Shown: positions 35,258 to 44,851 of the stretch, in pieces
How the letters are laid out: every line of letters begins with the position of its first letter
How positions within the stretch are numbered: the stretch's first letter is position 1
Assembly: GCA_038521825.1 (NCBI GenBank)
Contig: JBCBKL010000008.1
Span: 1 to 64,000, forward strand
DNA: 64,000 bases
DNA from: JBCBKL01 sp038521825
GTDB taxonomy: Bacteria; Pseudomonadota; Alphaproteobacteria; Rhodobacterales; Rhodobacteraceae
Direction: 5' to 3'
Notes under the pieces: model-generated
What the model saw: only the letters and a program-made list of their open reading frames with translations
Told to the model about the DNA's origin: nothing
The model's database searches: none
Made by a program: the position numbers and the translations under genes

Positions 35258-36055
35258 TCAAGTCTTGGGCGTTCGAAGGCGCCGCGCATCTGCAGAAAAG
35301 AGGTATCCGTCACCCCGGATTGTCTTGATCAACCCTTTGCCTCCCCGCTCTGCCAGCTTCTTTCGCAAGCGGGAAAGCTGCACGTCGATCGCCCGGTCAA
35401 ATGCGTCGGATGCGTCGCCGCGTGTCCACTCTAGCAGCAGGTCTCGGGACAACACACGATACGGGCGCCTGGCAAACTCGGTGAGCAGCGCGAACTCTCC
35501 TGATGAGAGCGGCACATCAGCTCGCGACACGTCAAACAAACGACGCCCCTCCACGTCCAGCCTCCAGCCGTCAAAAACAAGGACTTCTCGATCTGTTCCA
35601 AGTTGTTCACTTTCCGTCGAACCACTGGCGACATGCGCCTCAGAAACGGATGCTGGCGGCATTTGATCCCGGCGCCGCAAGACGGCCCGGATACGTGCCA
35701 CAAGCTCTCGCGGATTGAACGGCTTGGTCAAGTAATCGTCCGCACCAACTTCGAGGCCAATAATCCGATCAAGCTCCTCCCCTTTTGCCGAGAGCACCAA
35801 GATCGGCAGGTCCGGCGAAACCCTTCGACAGATCGACAAGCCATCCTCGCCCGGCATCATGAGGTCAAGGACAATGACGTCGGGCTGGAACGTCGACACG
35901 TTTTGATCAAAAGCACCGCCATCGGGGTAGCCTGCCACCTCGAACCCTTCACGGATGAGATAGTCGACAACAAGCTGTCGTATCTCATGGTCGTCTTCGA
36001 TCACGGCGACGCGCGTCATATTGCTTGCCCGCCCGCTGGAGCCTTGCGCCGCCAT
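35258..36055 (-). CDS. OmpR-family response regulator
   Basis: A 265-residue regulator (or 253 if the ATG at 36019 is used; that Met begins the usual VAVIEDD strand). The receiver has the acidic pair EDD, the phosphorylated Asp in VIVLDLMMPG, Ser/Lys in LSAKGEE and YLTKPFNPRELVARI. The C-terminal winged helix (SRDLLLEWTRGDASDAFDRA) ends with DVQLSRLRKKL. It pairs with the kinase encoded downstream. The divergent genes starting at 36291 (secreted proteins, RND pump) are the natural candidate targets. Confidence 0.9.
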   Translation of the reverse strand: MAAQGSSGRASNMTRVAVIEDDHEIRQLVVDYLIREGFEVAGYPDGGAFDQNVSTFQPDVIVLDLMMPGEDGLSICRRVSPDLPILVLSAKGEELDRIIGLEVGADDYLTKPFNPRELVARIRAVLRRRDQMPPASVSEAHVASGSTESEQLGTDREVLVFDGWRLDVEGRRLFDVSRADVPLSSGEFALLTEFARRPYRVLSRDLLLEWTRGDASDAFDRAIDVQLSRLRKKLAERGGKGLIKTIRGDGYLFSADARRLRTPKT

Positions 36056-36290
36056 CGCTCTAACGCGCCGCTAATCGTTTCACTGTGCATCATCATTCAG
36101 CGGCATGACTCTCGTATGTTTCACCAGATTGTCAGCTTGCAACAAACTGAAACATAGAAGCCGAAAGATTTCGTTCCATTGAGAAGCTGCTGAAATACTG
36201 CTGCAAACCGCGTCCCTCACTTTGCCTCCATCTCAACAACGCCTCGTCGGACAGCATTTCGAGCCACGAGGCCAAGACGGAGCAGAACAA

Positions 36291-36929
36291 ATGGATACTT
36301 CTATGACAAATGATCGCTCAGGCCGCACTGCGCGTCGACTGACGTTGGTTGCAGTCGCGGCCTTGAGCGCGTTGATGCTGAGCATTCCGGCAACGCCGGC
36401 CTCCGCCGAGGGGCTTTTCGTTCGCAAGGGGCTGGCAGCAGGAGAGAACGGTGCCGCGGCGCGGTCGCGCGGCGTCCTTTCAAACGGCGCGGGGCAAGGC
36501 GGATTCAGGCGCGGTGGTTTTGCATCCGACGGCGCTGGCAATGGCTTTGCCGGATTTGGCAAATGTGCGAACGGCGTTGATGGATCGGCCTGCCGTGGTG
36601 GATCTGCGACATGGCAAGATGACGGGTCGCTGTCACGCACCTTACAAAGCGGTGGCAGCAGCGAGAATGCCGCGTTCAGCAGCGAACGTCGCCTGGACCG
36701 CAGCGCGGATGGCGTATGGACTGGCAACCGCACCACCGATGCGTCGGGGACCAGCGGGTCTTACAGCGGCGCATCGACCCTTGATGAAGGCACGTACACC
36801 CGCGACGGAACCTACACAGGGGACGAAGGCCAAACAGCAAATGTCGACAGCACATATGAACGCGGCTCCGGCGGATCGCGCGCGGTGACGTGCATCGATG
36901 CGACCGGGGCGATTGTTGACTGCCCCTAA
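36291..36929 (+). CDS. Secreted Gly/Ser/Thr-rich protein
   Basis: A 212-residue protein of low complexity. It has a long signal sequence (ALSALMLSIPATPASA) and a mature part rich in Gly, Ser, Thr, Asn and Asp, with repeat-like segments (GTYTRDGTYTGDEGQ). Cys pairs occur in FGKCANGVDGSACRGG and near the C-terminus (VTCIDATGAIVDCP). I do not recognise a family. GGAG nine bases before the ATG at 36291 supports the start. It leads a same-strand series with an EF-hand and a peptidoglycan-binding protein, ahead of the RND pump, and is divergent from the two-component system. Confidence 0.7.
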   Translation: MDTSMTNDRSGRTARRLTLVAVAALSALMLSIPATPASAEGLFVRKGLAAGENGAAARSRGVLSNGAGQGGFRRGGFASDGAGNGFAGFGKCANGVDGSACRGGSATWQDDGSLSRTLQSGGSSENAAFSSERRLDRSADGVWTGNRTTDASGTSGSYSGASTLDEGTYTRDGTYTGDEGQTANVDSTYERGSGGSRAVTCIDATGAIVDCP

Positions 36930-36981
36930 CGGCGGTGACCCACAAAAAATCCAAGACGAACGTTTCGCAGGAGACCACACA

Positions 36982-37302
36982 ATGACCAAAACTATCCTTC
37001 TCAGCCTCGCGATCCTCGCAGGACTTTCGTTGCCACAGGCCGCGCAGGCACAGAACATGTCCGCAGCGGACCGTCAAAAACTCTTGCAGAACGTGGTCGA
37101 GGCGGACCGCAACGACGACGGTGTCCTCAGCGCTTCGGAATTCGAAAAACTGATCAACCTCAATGCAGCGGACAAACTTGGACGCGCGGAGCGGGTCAAG
37201 AAATCAGGCCGCTACGGCATGGTGTTCAATCGTCTCGACGCCAATGGTGACGGCTTCCTGACCAAGGAAGAAATGCAACAGATGGCCGAGGGCCGCGGAT
37301 AA
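36982..37302 (+). CDS. EF-hand calcium-binding secreted protein
   Basis: A 106-residue protein with a signal peptide (ILLSLAILAGLSLPQAAQA). Two EF-hand loops are clear: DRNDDGVLSASEF (about residue 43) and DANGDGFLTKEEM (about residue 88). It should bind calcium in the periplasm. The ATG at 36982 follows AGGAGAC. It lies 52 bp after the Gly/Ser-rich protein gene and may share its transcript. Role unknown; calcium sensing by a protein regulated with an efflux pump is speculation. Confidence 0.85.
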   Translation: MTKTILLSLAILAGLSLPQAAQAQNMSAADRQKLLQNVVEADRNDDGVLSASEFEKLINLNAADKLGRAERVKKSGRYGMVFNRLDANGDGFLTKEEMQQMAEGRG

Positions 37303-37395
37303 ACCGAACTCAGCGCGCGGCCCTCGCCGTCAAAACACACCACTCACGGACGGTCGCGCGCTCTTTTTCCTTGATCACATAAAGCCAACATTCGG

Positions 37396-38574
37396 ATGCA
37401 GCACATGATTTCACAAAGAGCCACCACCCTTCTGCTGTCAGTTTGCGCCGTATCCCTTTTGGCTGTTCCGCCTGCGGTCGCGCAATCCGGCGACGGTCCA
37501 TTGAAGCGGCGACTGCAGGACAAGATCCAAAGCGAAGTCCAGAGACAGTCGGGACAAGCCCGCGCACAGATCGAGCGGCAGGTTCAACAGCAGATCGCGG
37601 CGCGCCCATCCCCCGCAGAGATGGCCAAGGTCGGCCAAGTGCAGACGGCGCTGAATTATTTCACCTTCGATGCGGGCCCGGTCGATGGCCTTATGGGGCA
37701 GCAAACGCGTGCCGCGATAGAAGAGTATCAGGCTTATCTCGACTATCCCGTGACCGGTCAATTGGCCGAAGACGAGGCGCAGTTCTTGATGACGGCCTAT
37801 CAGGGCGCGCAAACCAACAGCGGCCAGGCCCAACAGGTCGCGGCCACCCATCCCGACGGGATCAAAGGCTTGCTTCAGATCCTGCGGGACGGTGTTCCGC
37901 CGCAGCCGACAGGCGTTATTCCAAGCTTTCCCGCAACGGGTAACCAGAAGGGTGTTTCCGCCTTCTGCGCGCAACCCGCCGCCGCGTTGGCGTCAAAACC
38001 GTCCATGGATCAAACACTCCGCCCGCTGTTTTGCACTGCGACCGCCTCAGCCATTGCTCAAAGCGATGCGCTTGCCGCCAACGTGGCCGGTTTCACGCCT
38101 GCCCAGATCGAAGAGCAGTGCGTCGCCTTCGAGCCCGCGTTGGTGTCAATCGTGGCGTCTGTCTCTGAAGGGCCGGCAAGCGATGTGGTCCAGGGCGCTG
38201 CCGAATTCGTGCAGCGGACCGGACAGGACCCGGAAGAGATGGCAGGTATCGCCAAAGTATGCGTTGGCGTTGGATACCGTCGTGATCAAATTGATCTGGC
38301 CATCGGTTCAGCAGTCCTCCTGACGGCTTTGGAAGCGCCGGTATATGCCGAGTACGCGGGATACCATCTCGCCCTTGGGGTTGGCGCAAACCAGGATGCG
38401 ACGCTGGCCCGCTCCTGGTTCGAGTTTGCGATGCAAAACGAAACGGTTGCAAAGTCAGACTATGAGGCACAGGCGGTCGAGCGGCTAGAAGCCCTAAGAG
38501 GCGCCCTGATGGAAATTGGAGCAAACGGCTTGACGGACGCCGTTCAAGTTCCCTCCTTCTCGGTCAATAAGTAA
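37396..38574 (+). CDS. Secreted peptidoglycan-binding domain protein
   Basis: A 392-residue exported protein. After a signal peptide (LLLSVCAVSLLAVPPAVA) comes a Gln/Arg-rich helical segment (about 30-75), then a PG_binding_1 domain (VQTALNYFTFDAGPVDGLMG, about 80-130). The remaining 250 residues are of unknown fold and contain an Ala-rich YHLALGVGANQDATLARSWF segment reminiscent of a Sel1-like repeat. It may anchor to the cell wall. The Met at codon 4 is an alternative start. Confidence 0.75.
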   Translation: MQHMISQRATTLLLSVCAVSLLAVPPAVAQSGDGPLKRRLQDKIQSEVQRQSGQARAQIERQVQQQIAARPSPAEMAKVGQVQTALNYFTFDAGPVDGLMGQQTRAAIEEYQAYLDYPVTGQLAEDEAQFLMTAYQGAQTNSGQAQQVAATHPDGIKGLLQILRDGVPPQPTGVIPSFPATGNQKGVSAFCAQPAAALASKPSMDQTLRPLFCTATASAIAQSDALAANVAGFTPAQIEEQCVAFEPALVSIVASVSEGPASDVVQGAAEFVQRTGQDPEEMAGIAKVCVGVGYRRDQIDLAIGSAVLLTALEAPVYAEYAGYHLALGVGANQDATLARSWFEFAMQNETVAKSDYEAQAVERLEALRGALMEIGANGLTDAVQVPSFSVNK

Positions 38575-38671
38575 ATGGACGGAGTATCGAACCGAGGATT
38601 TGACCACCCTATCGTGTTGAAGAAGCATGGGCGGAGCCCCGACAAAGCTCCGACCAGAAAGAGGAAAATAA

Positions 38672-40048
38672 ATGCTGATCTGGAAACGCTTGGCTGTGCT
38701 GCCTCCAGTGATCGTTGGACTTGCCTTGGTCTACTGGGCGACGTCGAACCGGTCACAGCCTGAACTTGCCGAGATCACCGAGCGTCAGACACCAGTCGCC
38801 TTTATCGAAGTGCAACCGCAGAGTTTCGTTCCAAGCGTCACATCCTTCGGCACTGTTCAACCGGCCCACAGTTGGGACGCGGTGGCGCAGGTCAGAGGTC
38901 GGATTGACTATCTTCACCCGAATTTCGTGCGCGGTGGCGTTATCCGAGCGGGCGAGGATGTGGTGCGGATCGCGGCCGATGAATACGAATTGGCTGTCGC
39001 GCAGGCCGAGGCGAATATCCTCAGCGCCGCCGCTCAAATCGAAGAGCTGAAGGCAAGCGCCAAGGCGACCGAAGCCTCTTTGGCTATCGAACAACAAGCG
39101 CTTGAGCTTTCCGAGCGTGAGTTGGCCCGACAGCAAGAGTTGGCCGAACGCGGCGCGGTTTCCAGTGTCGTGGTCGAAGCTCAAGAACGTTCCTTTCTGG
39201 CGCAGCAAGCGTCGGTTCAGTCCCTGCAAAACCAATTGAACCTGGTCCCGTCACAAAGAAGCGCGCTGGAACAATCCCTCGCTGTTTCCGAGGCTTCCCT
39301 AAATCAGGCAAATCTCGATCTGGAGCGGACTCGCATCGAGGCACCCTTTGACGGGCGCGTCGCAGCGGCTGATGTGGATGTCAGCGAGTTTGTCAGTTCG
39401 GGCACGCGGATGGGGACGTTGGACAGCGTGGCAGCGGCGGAAATCGAAGCGCAGGTAGCACCACAACAAATGGCCCAAATGTCACGGCTTGTGGGCCGCC
39501 AGGCAGGAACCGAACCCGGAGGATTGGCCAATCAACTGCGCGAAACACTGCAAGCGCGCGTACGACTTGTGGCAGATGGCGTCGATCCGGAATGGGCGGC
39601 GACGGTGGATAGGATCACCGACGGCGTCGATCCTCAAACCCGCGCAATCGGCGTGTTCGTAACGGTCGCGGACCCATACGGCGCGGCGCAGCTTGGTGCG
39701 CGACCGCCGCTCATCAAGGGCATGTTTGTCGAAGTAGAGATCGTGGGGCCCGCTGTCGACGGGATCATGGTGCTTCCGCGATCTGCCATTGATCAAGGGC
39801 GGGTGATGGTTGTGGACCCGGACGTAAGGCTCGGCTTTGAAGACGTGGATGTACTCTTCACCACCGACGATATCGCCGTCATCGCCAAAGGGAGTTTGGC
39901 GTCTGGCACCGAGGTAATTGTCAGCGACCCATCACCGGCCATCCCGGGCATGGCCCTGATACCGCGACGGGATGCGGACGTCGAAGCGCGCTTGGCGGCA
40001 GCGGTTGCGGCGCAATCTGCCTCCGAGACCTCCGGAGACTCGGAATGA
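38672..40048 (+). CDS. RND efflux periplasmic adaptor (membrane fusion protein)
   Basis: A 458-residue protein anchored by one N-terminal helix (LAVLPPVIVGLALVYWATS). The lipoyl-type halves are around HSWDAVAQVRGRI and LERTRIEAPFDGRVAAADV, separated by a long coiled coil (residues about 100-215). A beta-barrel region follows. It connects the inner-membrane pump to an outer-membrane channel. AGAGGAAAA precedes the ATG at 38672, and the stop overlaps the pump gene by ATGA. No outer-membrane TolC-type gene is in this cluster. Confidence 0.9.
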   Translation: MLIWKRLAVLPPVIVGLALVYWATSNRSQPELAEITERQTPVAFIEVQPQSFVPSVTSFGTVQPAHSWDAVAQVRGRIDYLHPNFVRGGVIRAGEDVVRIAADEYELAVAQAEANILSAAAQIEELKASAKATEASLAIEQQALELSERELARQQELAERGAVSSVVVEAQERSFLAQQASVQSLQNQLNLVPSQRSALEQSLAVSEASLNQANLDLERTRIEAPFDGRVAAADVDVSEFVSSGTRMGTLDSVAAAEIEAQVAPQQMAQMSRLVGRQAGTEPGGLANQLRETLQARVRLVADGVDPEWAATVDRITDGVDPQTRAIGVFVTVADPYGAAQLGARPPLIKGMFVEVEIVGPAVDGIMVLPRSAIDQGRVMVVDPDVRLGFEDVDVLFTTDDIAVIAKGSLASGTEVIVSDPSPAIPGMALIPRRDADVEARLAAAVAAQSASETSGDSE

Positions 40049-43000
40049 TCCGCTATTTCACGACCCACCCGACCGCTGCCAATCTGATGATGGTTGGCCT
40101 GCTTGTGGTTGGCCTGATCTCTGTGCCGTCGCTCTTGCGTGAGACCTTTCCACGGATCGAACCGCGTACCGTTCAGATTTCGGTGACGTATCCCGGTGCG
40201 ACGCCTACCGAAGTCCTGCGCAGCCTGTGCCAGCCGGTCGAAGACGCCATCGACGGTGTCGAAAACGCTCAGGAGGTGATCTGTATCGCCCGCGAAAACC
40301 TTGCGCTCATCACGGCTGAAATGACGCAAGGGAGGAACTTCGAGCGGTTCACGTCCGACATCGAGGCGGAAGTTGGGGCCCTGACCAATCTGCCAGACGC
40401 CGCCGAAGACCCTGTGATCGCGCAACTTGGGCGGGTTGATCCGGTGGCAACGGTGGCCGTCACGGTCGAACACGATATCGACGCGTCAGACCTCAAAGCG
40501 CTCGCCGAAGATATCAAAGCGCGCATGATGCAATGGGGCGGCATCCCGCGCGTCGAGGTTTCCGGTTTTTCAGATCATCAGATCCGCATTGAAATACCGG
40601 AAGTCGCTATGCGACAACTCGGGACCAGCCTGTCGGATATCGCCGGAATCATTGCGCGTCAGAATCTGGATCAACCGGTAGGAGAGGTCACGTCAGACAC
40701 CGGCTCAACGCTCCTGCGTGTGACGGCGGAGCGCCGTAATCTGCACGAGTACGCGAACATCGTCATTGTGTCGAACGACGCTGGCGGCGAAGTGCGCCTG
40801 GGTGACATTGCCACAATTACTGACACATTCGAAGACCCCGAAGTTCTGACGACACGCGGCGGCGAACGCGCGGCGCTCCTCAATGTCACAAAGACGCCAA
40901 GTGACGACACACTGCGCGTGATGGACGCCTTGCGCGCCTATATCGCTGACGAGCAGGCACGCCAACCCGCTGGGGTCGAACTTATCATCACAGGTGACAC
41001 ATCCAGTATTCTGGTCGATCGCTTGACGATGCTGGTGGTGAACGCGCTTCAGGGTCTCGCACTCGTTTTCTTGACCATGTGGCTCTTTTTCGGGTTCCGC
41101 CCAGCGTTCTGGATTTCCGCCGGACTGCCCGTGTCTTTTTTGGGGGCCGTCGCCGTGATGGCGGCCATGGGGTATTCGCTGAATATGCTCACCATGGTTG
41201 GTCTGCTGATTGTCATCGGAATCCTCATGGACGACGCCATCGTGATCGCGGAAAACATTGCGTCGCATCGCGCTGCGGGGCGGTCACCGGTCGAAGCGTC
41301 CGTCGCGGGCGTTCGTCAGGTGGCACCCGGGGTGATGGCATCCTTTGCGACCACAACAATCGTATTCGGATCCATAGCCTTTCTCGATGGTGATCTCGGA
41401 GAACTTTTGCGCGTCATTCCGGTTGTCATGATCCTGGTGCTTGTGGTGTCGCTGATTGAAGCCTTCCTGATCTTGCCCGCGCATCTCAGCCATGGCGATG
41501 AAGCGGGGAGCACTGAAAAGCGACGCGCGGACAGGTGGCTCGACGACGTTAAAGTCAGGATTGTCAGCCCGGTCGTTCACGCTGCCATTCGTCAAAGATA
41601 TCTGACGTTTGGGATTGCGTCTCTGCTTTTCCTGTCCTCTGTCGCCATATTGGCCGGGGGGTACCTGAAATTCGAGGCCTTCCCCGAAATCGACGGAGAT
41701 CAGATTGAGGCGCGTCTGGAATTGCGCGCCGGCGCGTCTCTAGAACAGACGCAAGGAGAGATGGCGTATCTTCTGGCGGCACTCGACCGTATCAATGACG
41801 CGCTTTCTCCACGCAACCCGGATGGCGTACCGCTCGTCAGGCAGGTGGTAGTCACCTATGCTGAGAATATCGATGCCGGAGCGACCGGGCCGCACCTGGC
41901 CACGGCGCGGATCGATCTTTTGGACGCCGAGACCCGCGGCGTCTCGCTGGACGATATCCTGACTGCTTGGCGCTTAGAAGCGCCTGCGACACCCGCCATG
42001 CGCAACCTCAACCTGACGGAACCCGCCCTCGGCCCTGCGGGACGGGCGATCGAGATGCGCCTTCAACACGAGGACTTTTTGGTGCTGGACCGGGCCGCTG
42101 ACGATCTGCGGGCGTGGCTTGCGCGTTATCGTGGCGCATTTAACATCGCCGACGACCTTGACCTCGGGCGTCCGGAATTGCGCATATTACTGCGCGATGG
42201 CGCGTCGGGCCTTGGGTTTGATGCGCGGGGCGTCGCTGATCAATTGCGCGCGGGCTTCCTGGGGGTGGAAGCGGGCGAGGTGCGCATTGATGCCGAAGCC
42301 TACGAGATTGACCTGCGCCTGTCGGCACATGATCGTGACACTCTAAGCGATCTTGAGCAGTTTACCCTTGTTGCACCGAACGGGAGCCTGGTGCCCTTCG
42401 GCGTCGTGGCCGAGTCTGTACCCGCGCGAAATTATGCCGTCATGAAACAGGTGAACGGTGTGCCCACCGTGACTGTGACGGGCGACGTGGATACGACCAT
42501 CGCCAACGCAGATGAAATCGTACGCGACACCGGGGCGCAGTTCATACCGGAGCTGCTGGCGCGCTATCCCGGGCTGGAGTTTGACGTCCAAGGCCAGAAC
42601 GCCGAAGCCGCCACGACCATGAACTCAATGATCAATGGGCTGCTGCTGGGCCTCATCGGTGTCTACCTTATCCTCAGCTTCCAACTGCGCAGCTATGTCG
42701 AGCCAGTGGTGGTGATGGTGATCATTCCATTCGCGCTGATCGGCGTGGTGTTCGGGCATATGGCCCTTGGATTGAATCTCTCGTTGCCAAGCATGTTGGG
42801 CTTTGTGTCGCTTGCAGGGATCGTGGTCAACGACTCTATTCTGCTTGTGAACTTCATCAAATCGGAACACGAGCCAGGTGTGACGAGCGTCGCAGACGCC
42901 GCTCCGAAGGCGGCGCTCGCCCGGTTCCGTGCGATCCTGCTCACGTCGGTGACAACGATTGCCGGGGTTCTACCGCTCCTAACCGAAACCAGCCTGCAAG

Positions 43001-43176
43001 CTCAGATCTTGATCCCCCTGGTCGCGTCCATTGCCTTTGGACTGCTGGCAACCACCCTCTTGATCTTGCTTGTGGTCCCCTCGGCCTATTCCATTCTGGA
43101 TGACCTTGGTCTGGTACATCTGGACGAAATTTTGCCTCCTGATCGAACTGGAGGCCTGAACGCACCTGCGAGATGA
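40045..43176 (+). CDS. RND-family efflux pump, inner-membrane subunit
   Basis: A 1043-residue AcrB-fold transporter. It begins with the first membrane helix (TAANLMMVGLLVVGLISVPSL), has a large periplasmic loop, five helices (about 330-480) with the GILMDDAIVIAENI motif (charged Asp residues of the proton relay), then a second half with the same design (LVNFIKSE; VNDSILLV). Helices at the C-terminus end in LIVVPSAYSILDDLGL. The overall look is closer to the HAE2/CzcA-neutral group than to heavy-metal pumps; substrate unknown. The two-component system encoded upstream in reverse probably controls it. Confidence 0.9.
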   Translation: MIRYFTTHPTAANLMMVGLLVVGLISVPSLLRETFPRIEPRTVQISVTYPGATPTEVLRSLCQPVEDAIDGVENAQEVICIARENLALITAEMTQGRNFERFTSDIEAEVGALTNLPDAAEDPVIAQLGRVDPVATVAVTVEHDIDASDLKALAEDIKARMMQWGGIPRVEVSGFSDHQIRIEIPEVAMRQLGTSLSDIAGIIARQNLDQPVGEVTSDTGSTLLRVTAERRNLHEYANIVIVSNDAGGEVRLGDIATITDTFEDPEVLTTRGGERAALLNVTKTPSDDTLRVMDALRAYIADEQARQPAGVELIITGDTSSILVDRLTMLVVNALQGLALVFLTMWLFFGFRPAFWISAGLPVSFLGAVAVMAAMGYSLNMLTMVGLLIVIGILMDDAIVIAENIASHRAAGRSPVEASVAGVRQVAPGVMASFATTTIVFGSIAFLDGDLGELLRVIPVVMILVLVVSLIEAFLILPAHLSHGDEAGSTEKRRADRWLDDVKVRIVSPVVHAAIRQRYLTFGIASLLFLSSVAILAGGYLKFEAFPEIDGDQIEARLELRAGASLEQTQGEMAYLLAALDRINDALSPRNPDGVPLVRQVVVTYAENIDAGATGPHLATARIDLLDAETRGVSLDDILTAWRLEAPATPAMRNLNLTEPALGPAGRAIEMRLQHEDFLVLDRAADDLRAWLARYRGAFNIADDLDLGRPELRILLRDGASGLGFDARGVADQLRAGFLGVEAGEVRIDAEAYEIDLRLSAHDRDTLSDLEQFTLVAPNGSLVPFGVVAESVPARNYAVMKQVNGVPTVTVTGDVDTTIANADEIVRDTGAQFIPELLARYPGLEFDVQGQNAEAATTMNSMINGLLLGLIGVYLILSFQLRSYVEPVVVMVIIPFALIGVVFGHMALGLNLSLPSMLGFVSLAGIVVNDSILLVNFIKSEHEPGVTSVADAAPKAALARFRAILLTSVTTIAGVLPLLTETSLQAQILIPLVASIAFGLLATTLLILLVVPSAYSILDDLGLVHLDEILPPDRTGGLNAPAR

Positions 43177-43437
43177 GGTTTCAACTCTCGACCGGCCGCG
43201 CAGCTGTCTGCGATCCAGTTGGCAGACCTGCGATCCACGCGCAGCGCGTTCATGCTCAAGAGGGCCCGGCTAGCGCCACGAAGGTGAACTTCCAACCATT
43301 CGTAGTCATTGATGCGGCGGCATTGGTCAATGGGGCTCTTTGCCGACCTCAGATGCGGCGCAGCGTCCTGTGATATTCTGCCTCGGTCAACGTCAGGTTG
43401 TCGTTGTGGGTGGACTTGGCGGATCGGAGGATCAGTC

Positions 43438-44069
43438 ATGGAAACACCAAACTTACATGCCATTCGAGCACTGCACCCTGCTTGGAACAAAGGTCGCATT
43501 GTCGGTCGAAACGACCTCTGAAGCCAAAGCATGTCTGGGCGATCAGAGTTCGTCTGGAGCTAGCGGAGAACCATCGTGACCTTGCCCTGTTCACTATGGC
43601 GATCGACAGCAAGCTTCGTGGTTGCGACCTCGTGAAGATGAAAGTGGTCGATGTCATGGCTTCGGGCGAAATCAAAGAGCGAGCTTCCGTTCTGCAAAGC
43701 AAAACCCAGAAACCGTTACGCTTCGAGATTTCGGGAGGCACCCGGGCCTCGGTTGCAAAGTTGATGGAAGACGAACTGATGATTGGATCCGAGTTTCTTT
43801 GGCCGGGCCGGTTTCACGAACGCCTCCACATCTCGACGCGACAGTATGCACGCATTGTTCGTGATTGGGTCACTTCCATCGGACTCGAGGCCAGCGCTTA
43901 TGGCCCACCCTCGATGCGGCGGACCAAGGTTACCCAAATCTACAAGAAAACCGGAACCCTACGCGCGGTTCAACTACTGCTCGGTCACACGAAGATGGAC
44001 AGCACCGTCCGATATCTCGGGGTTGAGCTGGAAGATGCCTTGGCCATCGCAGAGGCTGTTGAAATCTGA
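43438..44069 (+). pseudogene. Frameshifted tyrosine recombinase/integrase
   Basis: The frame from the ATG at 43438 (METPNLHAIRALHPAWNKGR) stops after 27 codons. The rest continues in the next frame from about 43510 (KRPLKPKHVWAIRVRLELAE ... LGHTKMDSTVRYLG ...), ending at 44069. A single-base loss near 43507-43510 explains the break. The box II motif reads PSMRR where a histidine (HSMRR) is expected in this family, so a catalytic residue is also lost. The Arg of box I (SKLRGCDL) and the Tyr in VRYLG remain. Clearly a decayed integrase; it may mark an old insertion next to the RND operon. Confidence 0.85.
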
Positions 44070-44076
44070 GATTTAA

Positions 44077-44098
44077 GGGCCGTCTTTACGGACGGCCC
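44077..44098. terminator. Perfect hairpin at the edge of repeat copy A
   Basis: GGGCCGTC (44077-44084) pairs with GACGGCCC (44091-44098) over a 6-base loop, 8 bp after the integrase stop. On the plus strand no T-run follows; the right arm belongs to the conserved start of the intergenic repeat. Terminator function is uncertain. Confidence 0.45.
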
Positions 44099-44221
44099 AT
44101 GGCGGTCACTCGACCTTGGTCTCAAATGCCGTCGCAGCCCGCTTACCGGCCATTCGCTGCAAGAGAAGCATCTGGGGCTGGTTGAACTCACAGTTTGCGG
44201 GATAAAGTCGTCTTTCCCATG
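44090..44221. repeat. Intergenic repeat family, copy A
   Basis: Starts with GGACGGCCCAT and shares with copy C (50025-50161) the blocks GGCCATTCGC, GAACTCAC, TGCGGGA and TGTCTTT in the same order and nearly the same spacing, over about 130 bp. It lies between the integrase pseudogene and the cupin gene. The family seems old and diverged; no coding frame is conserved. Confidence 0.65.
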
Positions 44222-44289
44222 TCTGGGTAGTGCAGGTGCGGGCGCTGTTTGCGTCCCGCGCCTGTCGTGCTTGCGCTTTGCGGGCCGCA

Positions 44290-44757
44290 TCAAGCCGGTG
44301 CTTCGTCCGGAGCCACAAATGTCATGCCAACTTTCTCCGCGATGGATAACACTGACGGAATATCGGGCTCGATGGGTTCGGGCAGTTCGGTTTGGCCCTC
44401 GGGAAGGGGTTGTCCAATTCCGGTGAAAAACCTGTCATGCATGTGGCCGGGGGCGTTGAAGATCAAGAGGCGGGCCGGCTTGTCCCCGACAGCTTGAAAC
44501 GCGTGAACGACCCCATCAGGAATTGCGATGTGATCGCCAGGACCAGCCACGATTTCCTTGCCATCGACCATGAAACCGATCTGTCCATCGATGACATAGA
44601 ATGACTCGGTCTCGCCTGCGTGGTGGTTCGGCGGCGCACCGGCTCCGACGGGGACAAGGCATTCGACAAAGCAGAACTTGTTCATCGTTTCGGACGGAAA
44701 AGCATGGAACTTCATGAGTATGTTCAAAACGTTATAGGTACGGGGGCGATTCAGCAT
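44290..44757 (-). CDS. Cupin-domain protein
   Basis: A 155-residue single-domain cupin. Motif 1 is PPNHHAGETESFYVIDGQIG (metal ligands His-His-Glu) and motif 2 is PGDHIAIPDGVVHAFQA with the last His. Metal-dependent dioxygenase, isomerase or sensing roles are all possible; sequence alone does not decide. AAGGAGG before the ATG at 44757 makes a strong ribosome site. It is divergent from a LysR gene, whose likely operator lies between them. Confidence 0.8.
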   Translation of the reverse strand: MLNRPRTYNVLNILMKFHAFPSETMNKFCFVECLVPVGAGAPPNHHAGETESFYVIDGQIGFMVDGKEIVAGPGDHIAIPDGVVHAFQAVGDKPARLLIFNAPGHMHDRFFTGIGQPLPEGQTELPEPIEPDIPSVLSIAEKVGMTFVAPDEAPA

Positions 44758-44813
44758 CTTGATCCTCCTTGGGCTGATCGTTGGAACTGATCGCAGGTTA
44801 CTCGCGCCAGGTT

Positions 44814-44834
44814 AATCTGTTAAATTGATAGATT
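44814..44834. promoter_or_regulatory. LysR-type operator between the cupin and LysR genes
   Basis: AATCT (44814-44818), 11 bp, AGATT (44830-44834) is a perfect inverted repeat of the T-N11-A type bound by LysR proteins. It lies 18 bp before the LysR start at 44852 and about 57 bp before the cupin start, suitable for autorepression and for activation of the cupin gene. Confidence 0.5.
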
Positions 44835-44851
44835 GTATGATAGCAATTGCT

